Assembly: GCA_963666765.1 (NCBI GenBank)
Contig: OY762933.1
Location: 2,232,001-2,296,000, forward strand
From: Foliamicus sp963666765
Lineage (GTDB): Bacteria; Pseudomonadota; Gammaproteobacteria; Steroidobacterales; Foliamicaceae
Length of the DNA stretch: 64,000 bases
Direction: 5' to 3'
Of the stretch, positions 24,832-34,390 are shown piece by piece. The notes under the pieces are model-generated. The model was not told the DNA's origin. It made no database searches and saw only the letters and a program-made list of their open reading frames with translations. Position 1 is the stretch's first letter. Every line of letters begins with the position of its first letter. The translations under genes and the position numbers were made by a program.

Positions 24832-26091
24832 TTGTCCGAAGAACCCGTTTATTTCGACTCTCTGGAGCTGCCGCCGCCCTTGCGCGCGGGCATAAAGCGC
24901 GCCGGTTTCGAAACGCTGACACCGATACAGGCCATGGCCCTGCCGTTGCTGATGTCCGGCCGCGACGTGGCCGGACAGGCCCAGACTGGCACCGGCAAGA
25001 CGGCTGCGTTTCTGCTGGCGTTGTTCGACCGGTTGCTCAGAAGTCCTTCGCCGAAGCGGAGCAATACGTCCGCGCCGCGCGCGGTCGTGCTGGCGCCGAC
25101 ACGCGAACTGGCGCAGCAGATCGAACGCGACGCGGTGCTGCTTGGCGCCGCCACGGGACTGAGCATGATGGTGGTGTACGGAGGTGCGGCGTACAAGTCG
25201 CAGCGCGAACGCCTGGGCCGCGGCGTGGACCTCCTGATCGGCACTCCCGGAAGGCTGCTGGACTACTACCGTCAGGGCGTGTTTACCCTGGATGCGGTGG
25301 AAGCGATCGTGATCGACGAGGCCGACCGTATGTACGACCTCGGATTTATCCGCGACATCCGCTACGTGATGCGACGCTTGCCGCCGCGCGAAAAGCGCCT
25401 GAGCATGCTGTTTTCCGCCACCCTGAGCTACCTGGTGCTGGAGCTTGCGACACAGCACCTGAACGAACCGGAGATCGTGCGCATCGAGCCGGACAAGAAG
25501 GTGGTCGACGAGGTGGAGCAATGGCTCTACTATCCGGCCAGCGAGGAAAAGGCGCCGCTTCTGGCCGCGCTGCTGGCGCAGGACGGCGTGGAGCGCAGCA
25601 TGGTGTTCGTCAATACCCGCCGGGAAGCGGACCGCCTGGCGAACTGGCTGGACGCAAACGGCGTGAAGGCCAGCGCGATTTCCGGCGACGTTCCGCAGAG
25701 CAAACGCATGCGCATGCTCAAGGAATTCCATGATGGCGACCTGCCGGTGCTGGTGGCCACCGATGTCGCCTCGCGTGGCCTGCATGTGCCCGACGTCACC
25801 CACGTCTTCAACTACGATCTGCCGCAGAATCCGGAAGACTACGTGCATCGCATCGGGCGCACGGCGCGGGCCGGCGAAATGGGGCAGGCGGTGAGTTTCG
25901 CCTGCGAGCACTATGCCTACTCGCTGCCGGAAATCCAGGAATTCATCGGCCACAGCATCGAGGGCGGTTCCATCGATCCGGAACTGCTCGAACCGTATAT
26001 GAACGCGCCGCCGCCGCGCGCGCATGGCTCGAAGAAGCACCATTCCTCCCGGCCGAGACACGCCTCCCGGCGCCGCGGCCGACGCCGCTAG
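24832..26091 (+). CDS. rhlB: DEAD-box RNA helicase, RhlB-like
   Basis: 419-residue ATP-dependent RNA helicase. Motifs in order: Q motif FETLTPIQAMALP, motif I AQTGTGKT, PTRELAQQ, TPGRLLDY, DEAD in VIDEADRMYD, SAT in LFSATLS, then ATDVASRGLHVP and HRIGRTARAG. The tail after residue 385 is His/Lys/Arg-rich (ending RRRGRRR), suited to RNA binding. RhlB unwinds RNA in the degradosome. The assignment as RhlB rests on its position divergent from trxA-rho. The start is uncertain: TTG 24832 is chosen because family N-termini begin just before the Q motif; ATG 24757 is the alternative. Confidence 0.88.
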   Translation: MSEEPVYFDSLELPPPLRAGIKRAGFETLTPIQAMALPLLMSGRDVAGQAQTGTGKTAAFLLALFDRLLRSPSPKRSNTSAPRAVVLAPTRELAQQIERDAVLLGAATGLSMMVVYGGAAYKSQRERLGRGVDLLIGTPGRLLDYYRQGVFTLDAVEAIVIDEADRMYDLGFIRDIRYVMRRLPPREKRLSMLFSATLSYLVLELATQHLNEPEIVRIEPDKKVVDEVEQWLYYPASEEKAPLLAALLAQDGVERSMVFVNTRREADRLANWLDANGVKASAISGDVPQSKRMRMLKEFHDGDLPVLVATDVASRGLHVPDVTHVFNYDLPQNPEDYVHRIGRTARAGEMGQAVSFACEHYAYSLPEIQEFIGHSIEGGSIDPELLEPYMNAPPPRAHGSKKHHSSRPRHASRRRGRRR

Positions 26092-26120
26092 GATTTACGT
26101 GCAGGAACCACCAGCCACGC

Positions 26121-26166
26121 TCTGGAGCGAGGGCATCTCGCCCTCGAACCGCGCAGGATGCCCTGC
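26121..26166. repeat. REP-like palindromic repeat
   Basis: Two small hairpins in tandem: CGAGGGC/GCCCTCG (26129-26135 with 26140-26146) and GCAGG/CCTGC (26153-26157 with 26162-26166). Related hairpins with GAGGGC/GCCCTC arms occur at 36145-36163 and 60511-60529. The possible cysQ start ATG 26158 sits in the loop of the second hairpin. Confidence 0.55.
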
Positions 26167-27003
26167 TCACGATTCAGTGTTTCCGGCCACTTGAATACCG
26201 CGCCGGACCTGTCCGACCTGATCGGGCCTGTCACCGGGCTGGCCAGGGAAGCCGGCCGCCGAATCCTCAAGCTGTTCCGCTCGGATGTCCTGGGTGTGGA
26301 TTACAAGGCGGATCGCACCCCGGTTACCGAAGCCGACCAGGCCGCGCACGATCACATCGTTGCGGGTCTCGAACGCCTCACGCCCGGGATTCCGGTGCTG
26401 TCGGAGGAATCCGGCGCGGAGCAACACGCGAAAGAGCGCTCCGGCTGGGACTGGCACTGGCTGGTCGATCCGCTGGACGGCACACGGGAGTTCATTCGCG
26501 GCGGCGAGGAATTCACCGTGAACATCGCGCTCATTCATTCGGACCGCCCTGTGCTGGGCGTGGTGTACGCGCCGGCTAGGGGGGAGATGTACAGCGCTTG
26601 CCAAGGCGGCGGCGCACGCTTCGGTGCGCCGCAATCCGGGGCCGCCGAAGAGATGAACGTTCGCCGCCCGCCGCCGGATCCCTTGCGGGTGCTGGCCAGC
26701 CGTTCGCATGCCGCCTCGGCGGTGGAGCTGTACGTAGGCGCCATGGGCGTGACGCGGCGGCGCGCCGTGGCCAGTTCGCTGAAATTCTGCCTGATCGCAC
26801 GCGGCGAGGCGGACGTCTATCCGCGCATGGGACCCACCTGCGAGTGGGACACAGCAGCCGGGCAGGCCGTCCTGGAGTGCGCCGGTGGCGCGGTGATCGA
26901 CCTTTCCGGCCGCCCCTTCCGCTACCGCAAGCAATCCACCCTGAACCCCCCGTTCATCGCCTGCGGCGACCCCTCCCACGACTGGCTGCAATACCTCCCC
27001 TGA
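26158..27003 (+). CDS. cysQ: 3'(2'),5'-bisphosphate nucleotidase CysQ
   Basis: 281-residue inositol-monophosphatase-fold enzyme that removes the 3'-phosphate from PAP/PAPS, recycling the by-product of sulfate assimilation. Motifs: TPVTEADQAAHDHI, VLSEES, then WLVDPLDGTREFI, the metal-binding DPLDGT signature, and CEWDTAAGQAVLE near the C-terminus. The first ATG (26158) lies inside a REP-like hairpin and the first 11 residues do not look conserved; TTG 26191 is a possible true start. It is not in an operon with other sulfur genes. Confidence 0.92.
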   Translation: MPCSRFSVSGHLNTAPDLSDLIGPVTGLAREAGRRILKLFRSDVLGVDYKADRTPVTEADQAAHDHIVAGLERLTPGIPVLSEESGAEQHAKERSGWDWHWLVDPLDGTREFIRGGEEFTVNIALIHSDRPVLGVVYAPARGEMYSACQGGGARFGAPQSGAAEEMNVRRPPPDPLRVLASRSHAASAVELYVGAMGVTRRRAVASSLKFCLIARGEADVYPRMGPTCEWDTAAGQAVLECAGGAVIDLSGRPFRYRKQSTLNPPFIACGDPSHDWLQYLP

Positions 27004-27334
27004 CCGTGCCGGCCCGCGCCGGCGGAACTTGGGACACGTCGATGATGCATCGGCGATTCTTGCCGTCCGGCTTTAATCGCCGTTTCGAAATCGCGTTCCG
27101 TGTGTTTCGGCATCACCTCCCCCAACTATGAAATTTGCATCGCCTGCCGGATGCGCATATTATTCGGATTGCGACTAGAGGGCCGTTCCAAAAAGCGGCT
27201 TAACCCTTTCGGGCTAGTCGTTCCAATTCTCAAGACCAGTGCCGAACGTATAGATCAGCACCGGGCTTTGTACTTTTTCCCTGTCTCGAACACTCTACCG
27301 GAATCCCGCAGTTGGATACCGGGCAGGTGTTGTG
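27004..27334. other. 331-bp intergenic stretch without a gene
   Basis: Lower GC than its surroundings. It contains a 7-bp inverted repeat CGACTAG/CTAGTCG (27172-27178 and 27214-27220) spaced by 35 bases, and a small GCCGG/CCGGC hairpin just after the cysQ stop without a T-run. No tRNA-like cloverleaf, ORF with family features or IS end was found. Confidence 0.5.
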
Positions 27335-28219
27335 TCAATCGGCCCAGGCGAGGACGTCGGGGATGTAGCGGCGGGCTTCCGTCAGGTAGGCGTCGGTCAG
27401 TTCGTTAAAGCCCCGGGTCTTGCGGCCCACGGCGTGCCATACGGCGTGTCCCGGCTGTTCGGGCATGTCGAGGAAGCGTTGCCAGGGCGCCAGGTACACG
27501 GAGGAGAACACCGCTTCGAGTCGTCCGGGGCCGGGATCGTTCAACGCAGGAATGTCCACCACCGTGGAGCCGTGCTCCGCCAGCGGTATCGGGCGCTGCT
27601 CCGGGTAATCGCGCGAGCCGGTCATCAGCAGCTTGTCGCCGCTGCGCACCCAGCTCAGGTCCAGCGCCACCGTTTCGCCTCCGGCCTCAGGTGTTTCGGA
27701 AATGCGGCCTTCGTCGTCGGGCTCAAGAATGACGTGTGATCCGATAATGTTTGGCTCCACCTGATTCATTTGTCCGGTGAAGGGATTGCGGTACTGCTTG
27801 CCGTTGAGGATTTCGCCGGTTTGCGGGTCCTTGAACACGGTCATGACCTTCGACCAGACTTCGTAGCGGTCCTCGTTCAGGCGCACGAAACGCTTGGTCT
27901 CGCAGCCCTCCGCGGAGAACAGGACCTTCGGATTCTGATCGGGCGTTACCGCCATATACACGCCGCTCCACCACCACGGCGCGATGCCCCCGTCGCGATC
28001 GCAGCGCACCCGCACGAAGTTGCGGAACAGGCGCAGGGGCGTTTCCGCCCAGGTGTCGCTCAGGTCTCCAGGGGGCGAGCCTTCGTCGAGGGCGGGGGCG
28101 CCCTCGTTCCCGGGGGTTTCGCCGGCGGGGGCGCAGGCGCCCACGGCCATGCCGGCCAGCGCCAGCGCCGATCCCTCCAGCAGATCGCGGCGGGTGATTT
28201 CGCGGTTGGCTTCAGGCAT
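27335..28219 (-). CDS. DUF1838-family exported protein
   Basis: 294-residue protein with a twin-arginine-type signal (TRRDLLEGSALALAGMAVGAC). The Cys after AVGA could also be a lipobox, so it may be a Tat-exported lipoprotein. The mature sequence (PLRLFRNFVRVRCDRDG, WWWSGVYMAVTPDQ, NPFTGQMNQVEPN) matches the DUF1838 family, whose function is unknown. It is divergent from an MFS/GPH transporter gene (57 bp between starts), so a shared regulator and a joint catabolic role are likely. Confidence 0.78.
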   Translation of the reverse strand: MPEANREITRRDLLEGSALALAGMAVGACAPAGETPGNEGAPALDEGSPPGDLSDTWAETPLRLFRNFVRVRCDRDGGIAPWWWSGVYMAVTPDQNPKVLFSAEGCETKRFVRLNEDRYEVWSKVMTVFKDPQTGEILNGKQYRNPFTGQMNQVEPNIIGSHVILEPDDEGRISETPEAGGETVALDLSWVRSGDKLLMTGSRDYPEQRPIPLAEHGSTVVDIPALNDPGPGRLEAVFSSVYLAPWQRFLDMPEQPGHAVWHAVGRKTRGFNELTDAYLTEARRYIPDVLAWAD

Positions 28220-28276
28220 CGGCGTTTCCTCAGGTTCGTGGGGCGCTTATAGTAGCGCGGCGCAGAGAGACGCTCC

Positions 28277-29731
28277 ATGCACGAACGGGCCCCATTCCAT
28301 ATCAAGGCGCTTCACGGGTTCACCGGGTCGGTGGGGAACCTGGTGTTCGTGGTGTTCGAGCTTTTCGTGCTGTTCTTCTACCAGCGCGTGGTGGGGCTGG
28401 ACGGGCGACTTGTCGGGCTCGCCATCTTCATCAGCCTGGTGGTGGATGCCTTGACCGATCCCATCATCGGCGACTGGTCGGACCGCCTGCGGGCCCGGTT
28501 TGGTCGTCGGCACACGATGATGTTCGGCTCCGTGATACCGATGGGACTGTTCTTCTTCCTGCAGTTCGTCCCGCCGGCCGGCCTTTCGCAGCAAGGCCTG
28601 TTCCTGTGGCTTCTGGTGATGTCGGTCGGCGCCCGCGTCATGCTGACCTTCTTCGACGCACCGGCGGCGGCGGTTACCGCGGAAATCGCCGTTCGCCCCG
28701 CCGACCGCGCCGAGATGGGCATTTACCGCCAGGTGGCGGGACTTCTTGCCTACCTGGGCGTTCTCTACCTTGCCTTCAGCGTTTTCTTCAACGCGACTGA
28801 CGCGCACCCCGTGGGGCAGGAGAATCCCGCGGCCTACGCACCCTTTGGCGCCGTGGCGGCGATCGCGCTTATGGTGTTCATGACCGTGGCTTCGGCGGGA
28901 ACCTACCGCCACATACGCCGTTTCGAGAGCAGTCTGCCGGCGCCTGCCAGGGCTCGATTCGATTGGGCCAAGACGTTTCGGGCCTGGGGCGATCTGATTT
29001 TCAGGGTGCATAACACCCGCGCGCTGTTCTGGGGCCTGTTGCTGGCCACGACCATGGGTTCGTGCTTCCGTTCGCTGAACCTCCATTTCGGGCCGTATCT
29101 GTGGGGATTGACCACCGACCAGATGCAGGCCTGGCAGCAGGCGGTTCCCTATGGGATGCTGGCGGCCGCCATCGGCGCGCGCTTCATCGTTACGCGCACC
29201 GAGCCGAAATACCTGTATCTCACGGGCTACACGATTTTGCTTACCGCATACGTGGCGCCGCTGTTCCTTACCCTGTTGGGATGGCTGCCGGAGTTCGGCA
29301 GCGGCGGGCTCGCCGACGTGCTGTTCGGATTTCAGTTGGCCGCGGGCCTGGGCGCGGGCCTGCTGATGATCTGTTCGCTGATCATGTTCGCCGAGACCAC
29401 CGACGAGTACCGGTTCGTTCGCAATGTTTCGCGCACGGCCCTGATCCTTGGGCTGATTACCTTCGGCAACAAGCTCGCCAGCGGGCTGGGGAAGGTGGTC
29501 TCGGGCTGGATCCTGGAATGGGTGGATTTCCCGGCTGTGAAGTCGGGCGTTGAGGTGAGTCCCCAGGTGGCGAGCGACCTGGCGCTGTATGCCGGGGTGT
29601 TCTGTGCCATCGCCGGTCTGGCCGGTCTGGCGGTTCTGTCCACCTTCCGCCTGACACGCGCGCGCCACGCGGAAATCGTGGCCGGATTGCGGGAGCGGGA
29701 CCGCCTGGTGCAGAGTGCGGGGTCCGGATAG
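28277..29731 (+). CDS. MFS transporter, glycoside-pentoside-hexuronide type
   Basis: 484-residue inner-membrane protein with about 12 hydrophobic helices. The loop between helices 2 and 3 has DALTDPIIGDWSDRLRARFGRR, the signature of the GPH/MFS_2 cation-sugar symporters. Members import sugars, glycosides or related organic acids with Na+ or H+. It is followed by an HpaH-like hydratase only 6 bp downstream and an HpaI-like aldolase, so it probably imports a compound that these degrade. Confidence 0.87.
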   Translation: MHERAPFHIKALHGFTGSVGNLVFVVFELFVLFFYQRVVGLDGRLVGLAIFISLVVDALTDPIIGDWSDRLRARFGRRHTMMFGSVIPMGLFFFLQFVPPAGLSQQGLFLWLLVMSVGARVMLTFFDAPAAAVTAEIAVRPADRAEMGIYRQVAGLLAYLGVLYLAFSVFFNATDAHPVGQENPAAYAPFGAVAAIALMVFMTVASAGTYRHIRRFESSLPAPARARFDWAKTFRAWGDLIFRVHNTRALFWGLLLATTMGSCFRSLNLHFGPYLWGLTTDQMQAWQQAVPYGMLAAAIGARFIVTRTEPKYLYLTGYTILLTAYVAPLFLTLLGWLPEFGSGGLADVLFGFQLAAGLGAGLLMICSLIMFAETTDEYRFVRNVSRTALILGLITFGNKLASGLGKVVSGWILEWVDFPAVKSGVEVSPQVASDLALYAGVFCAIAGLAGLAVLSTFRLTRARHAEIVAGLRERDRLVQSAGSG

Positions 29732-29737
29732 CAGGCC

Positions 29738-30547
29738 ATGCCGGTACTGACTTCCGAACAGATTCTGCAGGCCGCTCAGCGGTTCGACAAGGCCGAACGG
29801 ACAAGGCGGCAGGTGCGCCCGCTAACCTTTGACTATCCCGAAATGGACATGGCCGACGCGCACGCCGTGCAGGATGCCTGGATAGAGATGAAGCTGGCCC
29901 GCGGCGCGCGGGTCCGGGGGCGCAAGATCGGGCTGACTTCCAAAGCCATGCAGCGGGCCATGAACATCGATGAGCCGGACTATGGGACGCTGCTGGACGA
30001 CATGTTCTTCGAGGACGGCGCGGAAATCGAGACGGCGAGTTTTCTCGATCCAAAGGTGGAAGTGGAGATCTCCTTCGTACTGAAGGAGCCTCTTGAAGGC
30101 CTGGAAGTGACCGTGGAGGAAGTCCTCGCCGCCACTGAACGGGTTTATCCGTCCCTGGAGTTGATCGCCGCGCGCAGCTACCGGCTTGATCCCGAGTCCG
30201 GCCGCACCCGGACCGTTGTGGACACCATCGCCGACAACGCCGCTTCCGCGGGCGTTTTGCTGGGACGCAAGGGCTTCGATCCCGTTGAAGTGGACCTGCC
30301 CTGGGCGGGCGGCGTGCTGTACCGCAACGGTGAAATCGAAGAGACCGGGCTGGCGGCAGCGGTCATGGGGCACCCGGCCAACGGCGTTTGCTGGCTGGCG
30401 CGCAGGTTCGCCGCCCACGGTATCGCCCTGCAGCCGGGCGACGTGATCCTGAGCGGGTCGTTTACACGGCCGGTAGCGGCCCGCGCCGGCGACGATTTTC
30501 TGGCAGACTTCGGCCCCCTGGGCCGTATCGGCTGCCGATTCGTATAG
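29738..30547 (+). CDS. hpaH: 2-oxo-hept-4-ene-1,7-dioate hydratase-like enzyme
   Basis: 269-residue protein of the fumarylacetoacetase/2-keto-4-pentenoate hydratase family, close to HpaH of the homoprotocatechuate pathway. Visible: GRKIGLTSKAMQRAMNIDEP, metal-binding acidic motif DPKVEVEISFVL and HPANGVCWLARRF, ILSGSFTRPV. It would hydrate a 2-oxo-enoate to a 4-hydroxy-2-oxo acid, the substrate of the aldolase encoded 9 bp downstream. The upstream ring-cleavage genes (hpaB-G) are absent from the window, so the physiological substrate may differ. Confidence 0.85.
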   Translation: MPVLTSEQILQAAQRFDKAERTRRQVRPLTFDYPEMDMADAHAVQDAWIEMKLARGARVRGRKIGLTSKAMQRAMNIDEPDYGTLLDDMFFEDGAEIETASFLDPKVEVEISFVLKEPLEGLEVTVEEVLAATERVYPSLELIAARSYRLDPESGRTRTVVDTIADNAASAGVLLGRKGFDPVEVDLPWAGGVLYRNGEIEETGLAAAVMGHPANGVCWLARRFAAHGIALQPGDVILSGSFTRPVAARAGDDFLADFGPLGRIGCRFV

Positions 30548-30556
30548 AGAGGGACG

Positions 30557-31324
30557 ATGAAGTTACCGGAAAATGGATTCAAGCGCGCTCTGGGTGAAGA
30601 CGGCGTGCAATTTGGACTGTGGCTGGCTCTCGCGTCCCCCGTGGCCGCGGAACTGTGTGCATGCGCCGGTTTTGACTGGCTGCTTCTCGACGGCGAGCAT
30701 GGGGCCGACGATTTTCGCTCGATTTATGCGCAATTGCAGGCCATCGAAGGCACCGGGACGCCGGCCATCGTGAGGCTGGCGGACGACGATCCGGTTCGCA
30801 TCAAGCGCTACCTCGACATGGGCGTGCAGTCCCTGCTGATCCCCATGGTGGACACGGCGGAACAGGCGGAGAGGCTGGTTGCCTCCGTGCGCTACCCGCC
30901 GCGCGGCATCCGCGGCCTGGCCACTTCGATTACCCGTGCCTCACGCTGGACGCAAATCGAGGATTACGCCCGGCAGGCCGAGCAGCAGATTTGCCTTATC
31001 GTGCAGGCGGAGACCGTTACCGCGATTGACAACCTGAAGGCCATCGCAGCGGTGGACGGCGTGGATTCGGTTTTTGTCGGACCGTCGGACCTGTCGGCAT
31101 CCATGGGCTACCTGGGCCAGCCGGGTCATCCCGATGTGCAGGCCGTGATCGCCCAGGCCCTGCGGGACATCGCGGCCCTGGGCAAGGCGCCGGGAACGCT
31201 CGCAGGGTCGCCGGAGGCGATCCGCACGCACGCCGCCAACGGCGCAAAATTCCTGGGAATCGGCAGTGACACCGCCCTTCTGGTTGGCGGCTCGCGGCGA
31301 CTGCTGAATTCAGTCGCCGGCTGA
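30557..31324 (+). CDS. hpaI: 4-hydroxy-2-oxoheptanedioate aldolase-like enzyme
   Basis: 255-residue class II pyruvate aldolase of the HpcH/HpaI family. Motifs: GLWLALASPVAAELCACAGFD, WLLLDGEHGADDF, SLLIPMVDTAEQAERLV, PRGIRGLATSITRASR, and the metal ligands in QAETVTAIDN and VFVGPSDLSASMG. It cleaves 4-hydroxy-2-oxo acids to pyruvate and an aldehyde. Homologues also act on sugar-derived 2-keto-3-deoxy acids, which would fit the GPH-type transporter upstream. The 3' end overlaps the convergent RND gene by 15 bp. Confidence 0.9.
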   Translation: MKLPENGFKRALGEDGVQFGLWLALASPVAAELCACAGFDWLLLDGEHGADDFRSIYAQLQAIEGTGTPAIVRLADDDPVRIKRYLDMGVQSLLIPMVDTAEQAERLVASVRYPPRGIRGLATSITRASRWTQIEDYARQAEQQICLIVQAETVTAIDNLKAIAAVDGVDSVFVGPSDLSASMGYLGQPGHPDVQAVIAQALRDIAALGKAPGTLAGSPEAIRTHAANGAKFLGIGSDTALLVGGSRRLLNSVAG

Positions 31325-34300
31325 ATCGAGCGCACCCGCTCGCTCGCCATCGCCGATGCGAAAGAAGACTGCGTACATTACCGGCGCCACGACCAGGATC
31401 AGCAATGTGGCGAAACTCAAGCCGAACACCAGCACCACCGCCATGGAGTGGAAGAAAGCGTCGAAAAACAGCGGCGTCACGCCCAGTACGGTGGTCAGCG
31501 CTCCCATGGCTACGGGCCGCACACGGCTTGCGGCGGAGTCGATAACCGCATCGAGACGCGGCTTGCCGGAGTCGATCTCGTAGTCCATCTGGTCGATGAG
31601 CACGATGGCGTTCTTTATCAGCAGCCCGGATAGCGCCAGCAGCCCCAGGAGCGCCATAAATTCCAGTGCAGTGTTTGTAACCAGCAGGCCGAGAACAACG
31701 CCGACCAGGGCCAGAGGCGTCAAGAGGTAGATGATCATGGGCTGGCGCACCGCATTGAACAGCGCCACCACGACCAGCACCATGGAGGCCAGACTCAGTG
31801 GCAGCGCGCTTGCCAGACTCGCCTGGGCCTCGGCGCTGTCGCCGTACTCGCCGCGCCACTCAAGACGGTAACCAGGCGGCAGTTCGATGGCCTCGATCCG
31901 CGGGCGCAGCCGCGCCAGCAACTCGGACGGCGCTTCGCCCGCTACCGGGTCGCATTGCGCCGTGATGGCGAACACCCGGTCAACCCGTTTGATGCGACCG
32001 TTGCGCCAGTTCGTTCCCACACCGTCTATGACTGCCAACATGGGCGTCACGCCGCCGGTCACCCGGTTGGGTATCTGCACCGCGCCGAGGCTGGCCGTGT
32101 TACGGCGCTCGTTGGCCGGCGCGCGGGCGATGATCGGCATCAGCGTATCTCCATCACGGAACACGCCGACTGTGCGCCCGGAATAGGTGGATTCGAGCGC
32201 TTCGGCCACATCCTCTCGCGAGACACCCAGGCGGCGTGCGCGAGCATCCGCATATCGTGGCTCTATATAGCTGACCGGCTCGCGCCAGTCATCGCGGATG
32301 GCTACCGCGCCCCCGTCCGCCGCCATGATCGCCTTGGCCTCGTTGGCCAGTCGCCGCAGCACGGAAGGGTTGGGCCCGGCGAATTCAGCCTCGATCTTCG
32401 ACCCGCCGCCGGGGCCGAGCTGGAATCGCCATACTTTCGCCTGCGCGTCCGGATGATGCTCGTCGAGCATCGCGCGGATGCGCGGCAGCAGCTCATCCAG
32501 ACGCCGGTAGTTGTCCACCCGGATCAGCAACTGGCCGTAGGATGGGTTGGGGGACTCAGGGGCGTAAACCAGCATGTGGCGCAGCCCGCCGGCGCCCACG
32601 AGGGTCTGCACGGCCTCCACACCGTCCAGACTGGCTACCCGGCGTTCCAGCACAATCATGTCATCACGGGTGCGGGCGATGTCGGCGCCCTCAGGCAGCC
32701 AGTAATCGACGGCGACCTGCGGTGTTGTTGAAGAGGGAAAGAAACCCTCCTTCACATAAGCGAACCCCGCAATCGCCGCCCAGAACAGTACGGCCGCCGC
32801 ACCCAGCGTGAGCCATCGGCGGCTCAGCACCGTGGTGACAAGCGCCTTGTAGAGGCTCTGGAATCGTCCGTCCGGCAGACTCCTGCGCCCGCTGTCCGTC
32901 GGCAGGAGCAGGTCGGCCAGCATGGGCGCTGCGGTTATGGCGAACAGCCAACTGAACAGCAGGGAGATCAGAATCACGCGAAACAGGTCGCCTGTGTACT
33001 CGGCGGTGTCACCCGACGCCAGGCCGATCGGCGCGAAGGCGATGATTCCCACCGCCGTGCCGCCGAGCAGCGGCCAGCGCGTGCGGCGCACGACTTCGCT
33101 CGCAGCCGCCAGCTTGTTCCGCCCCCCGCGTACGGCTACCAGAATGCCTTCGGTCACGACGATGGCGTTGTCCACCAGCATGCCCAGCGCGATAATCAAT
33201 GCGCCCAGGGAGATTCGGTGCATCGGAATGTCCGTCAGACGCATCACCATTAAGGTTGCGGCAACCGTCAGCAGCAGCACTGCGCCGATCACCACCGCCG
33301 GGCGCAGCCCCATGAACACCAGCAGCGTGACCAACACAATCACCAGCGCGGCGGCTACGTTCAGCACGAAATCCGACACCGCCGCCGTTACCACCTTGCC
33401 TTGGTGATAGAACTCGTGAACCTCCACCCCCAGGGGGCGATGCGCCGTGGTTTCGAGAATTCGCCGGTCGATCGCCGCACCCATCTGCGCTACGTTGGTC
33501 CCGGTGACGCTGGCTATGCCGAGAGCGATGGCCGGCTGGCCCATGTAGCGAACGATCTGTTGCGGCGGGTCCACATAGCCGCGCGAAACGGACGCGATGT
33601 CCCCCAGCCTGATCAGCGCGTCCCCTCCCGAGGGCGAAACAACGACATCGCGGATGGCATCCACCGAATCCACGCTGCCCGATGGCAGAATCGCCATCCG
33701 CCGGTCGCCCACCCGCAGGTTTCCGGCCGGCGTTACGGAGTTGCGTTGCGCGAGATCGTCGTAAACGCTCTCCAGCGATACCCCCAGAGCAGCGGCCCGG
33801 TCCCGCGCTACCTCGATGTAGATGGCCTGCGCGCGTTGCCCCAGGATCGCCACCTTGCCCACGTCGCGCACGCTCAGCAGCTCGGTGCGCAGATCGCGGG
33901 CGTAGTCATACAGTTCTCGAAGAGAAAAACCCTCCCCGGTGATGAAATAGGAAAGCCCGTAAACATCGCCGAAACTGTCGTTGACAACCGGCTCCATTGC
34001 GCCTGGGGGCAGCATCGCCTGCGCATCCCGAATCCGGTTGCGCAGCTTGCCCCACACTACGTCAAGGTCCGCCCGGGTACGGGAGAACCGGTAGTTGATG
34101 TCAACCTGCACGATCGACATGCCGAGGGTAGACGTGGATGTGACCTTTTCGACCTCCTCAAGCGACTGCACGGCGCTTTCCAGCGCTTCGGTGACTTCGT
34201 TGGCGACTTCCTCGGCGGTTGCGCCCGGATAGCTTGTAGTGACCACCGCCGTACGGATAATGAACTCCGGATCCTCGAACCGCGCCATGTTCCGGTAGGC

Positions 34301-34381
34301 GTCGATCCCGGCAAGCGCGATACTCACCATAACGATACCGAAGATCAGACGGTTGCGAACGGCGAGCCGGGCGAAGTCCAT
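31310..34381 (-). CDS. RND-family efflux permease
   Basis: 1023-residue inner-membrane proton antiporter of the AcrB/HAE-1-like class, pumping small molecules through a tripartite system. Visible: helix 1 (about 8-28), periplasmic SYPGATAEEVANEVTEALE, helix-4 segment ISLGALIIALGMLVDNAIVV with the conserved Asp pattern, a second half with LLALSGLLIKNAIVLIDQ and a repeat of the 12-helix layout. The adaptor gene lies 9 bp upstream in the same direction. No outer-membrane factor gene is present, so it must borrow one encoded elsewhere. Confidence 0.93.
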   Translation of the reverse strand: MDFARLAVRNRLIFGIVMVSIALAGIDAYRNMARFEDPEFIIRTAVVTTSYPGATAEEVANEVTEALESAVQSLEEVEKVTSTSTLGMSIVQVDINYRFSRTRADLDVVWGKLRNRIRDAQAMLPPGAMEPVVNDSFGDVYGLSYFITGEGFSLRELYDYARDLRTELLSVRDVGKVAILGQRAQAIYIEVARDRAAALGVSLESVYDDLAQRNSVTPAGNLRVGDRRMAILPSGSVDSVDAIRDVVVSPSGGDALIRLGDIASVSRGYVDPPQQIVRYMGQPAIALGIASVTGTNVAQMGAAIDRRILETTAHRPLGVEVHEFYHQGKVVTAAVSDFVLNVAAALVIVLVTLLVFMGLRPAVVIGAVLLLTVAATLMVMRLTDIPMHRISLGALIIALGMLVDNAIVVTEGILVAVRGGRNKLAAASEVVRRTRWPLLGGTAVGIIAFAPIGLASGDTAEYTGDLFRVILISLLFSWLFAITAAPMLADLLLPTDSGRRSLPDGRFQSLYKALVTTVLSRRWLTLGAAAVLFWAAIAGFAYVKEGFFPSSTTPQVAVDYWLPEGADIARTRDDMIVLERRVASLDGVEAVQTLVGAGGLRHMLVYAPESPNPSYGQLLIRVDNYRRLDELLPRIRAMLDEHHPDAQAKVWRFQLGPGGGSKIEAEFAGPNPSVLRRLANEAKAIMAADGGAVAIRDDWREPVSYIEPRYADARARRLGVSREDVAEALESTYSGRTVGVFRDGDTLMPIIARAPANERRNTASLGAVQIPNRVTGGVTPMLAVIDGVGTNWRNGRIKRVDRVFAITAQCDPVAGEAPSELLARLRPRIEAIELPPGYRLEWRGEYGDSAEAQASLASALPLSLASMVLVVVALFNAVRQPMIIYLLTPLALVGVVLGLLVTNTALEFMALLGLLALSGLLIKNAIVLIDQMDYEIDSGKPRLDAVIDSAASRVRPVAMGALTTVLGVTPLFFDAFFHSMAVVLVFGLSFATLLILVVAPVMYAVFFRIGDGERAGALDSAGD

Positions 34382-34390
34382 CAGCGGCGG

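Noticed and set aside
27172..27220. Attachment site or terminator in the gap after cysQ
   Set aside because: Only a 7-bp inverted repeat with a long loop; no integrase, tRNA end or T-run nearby.
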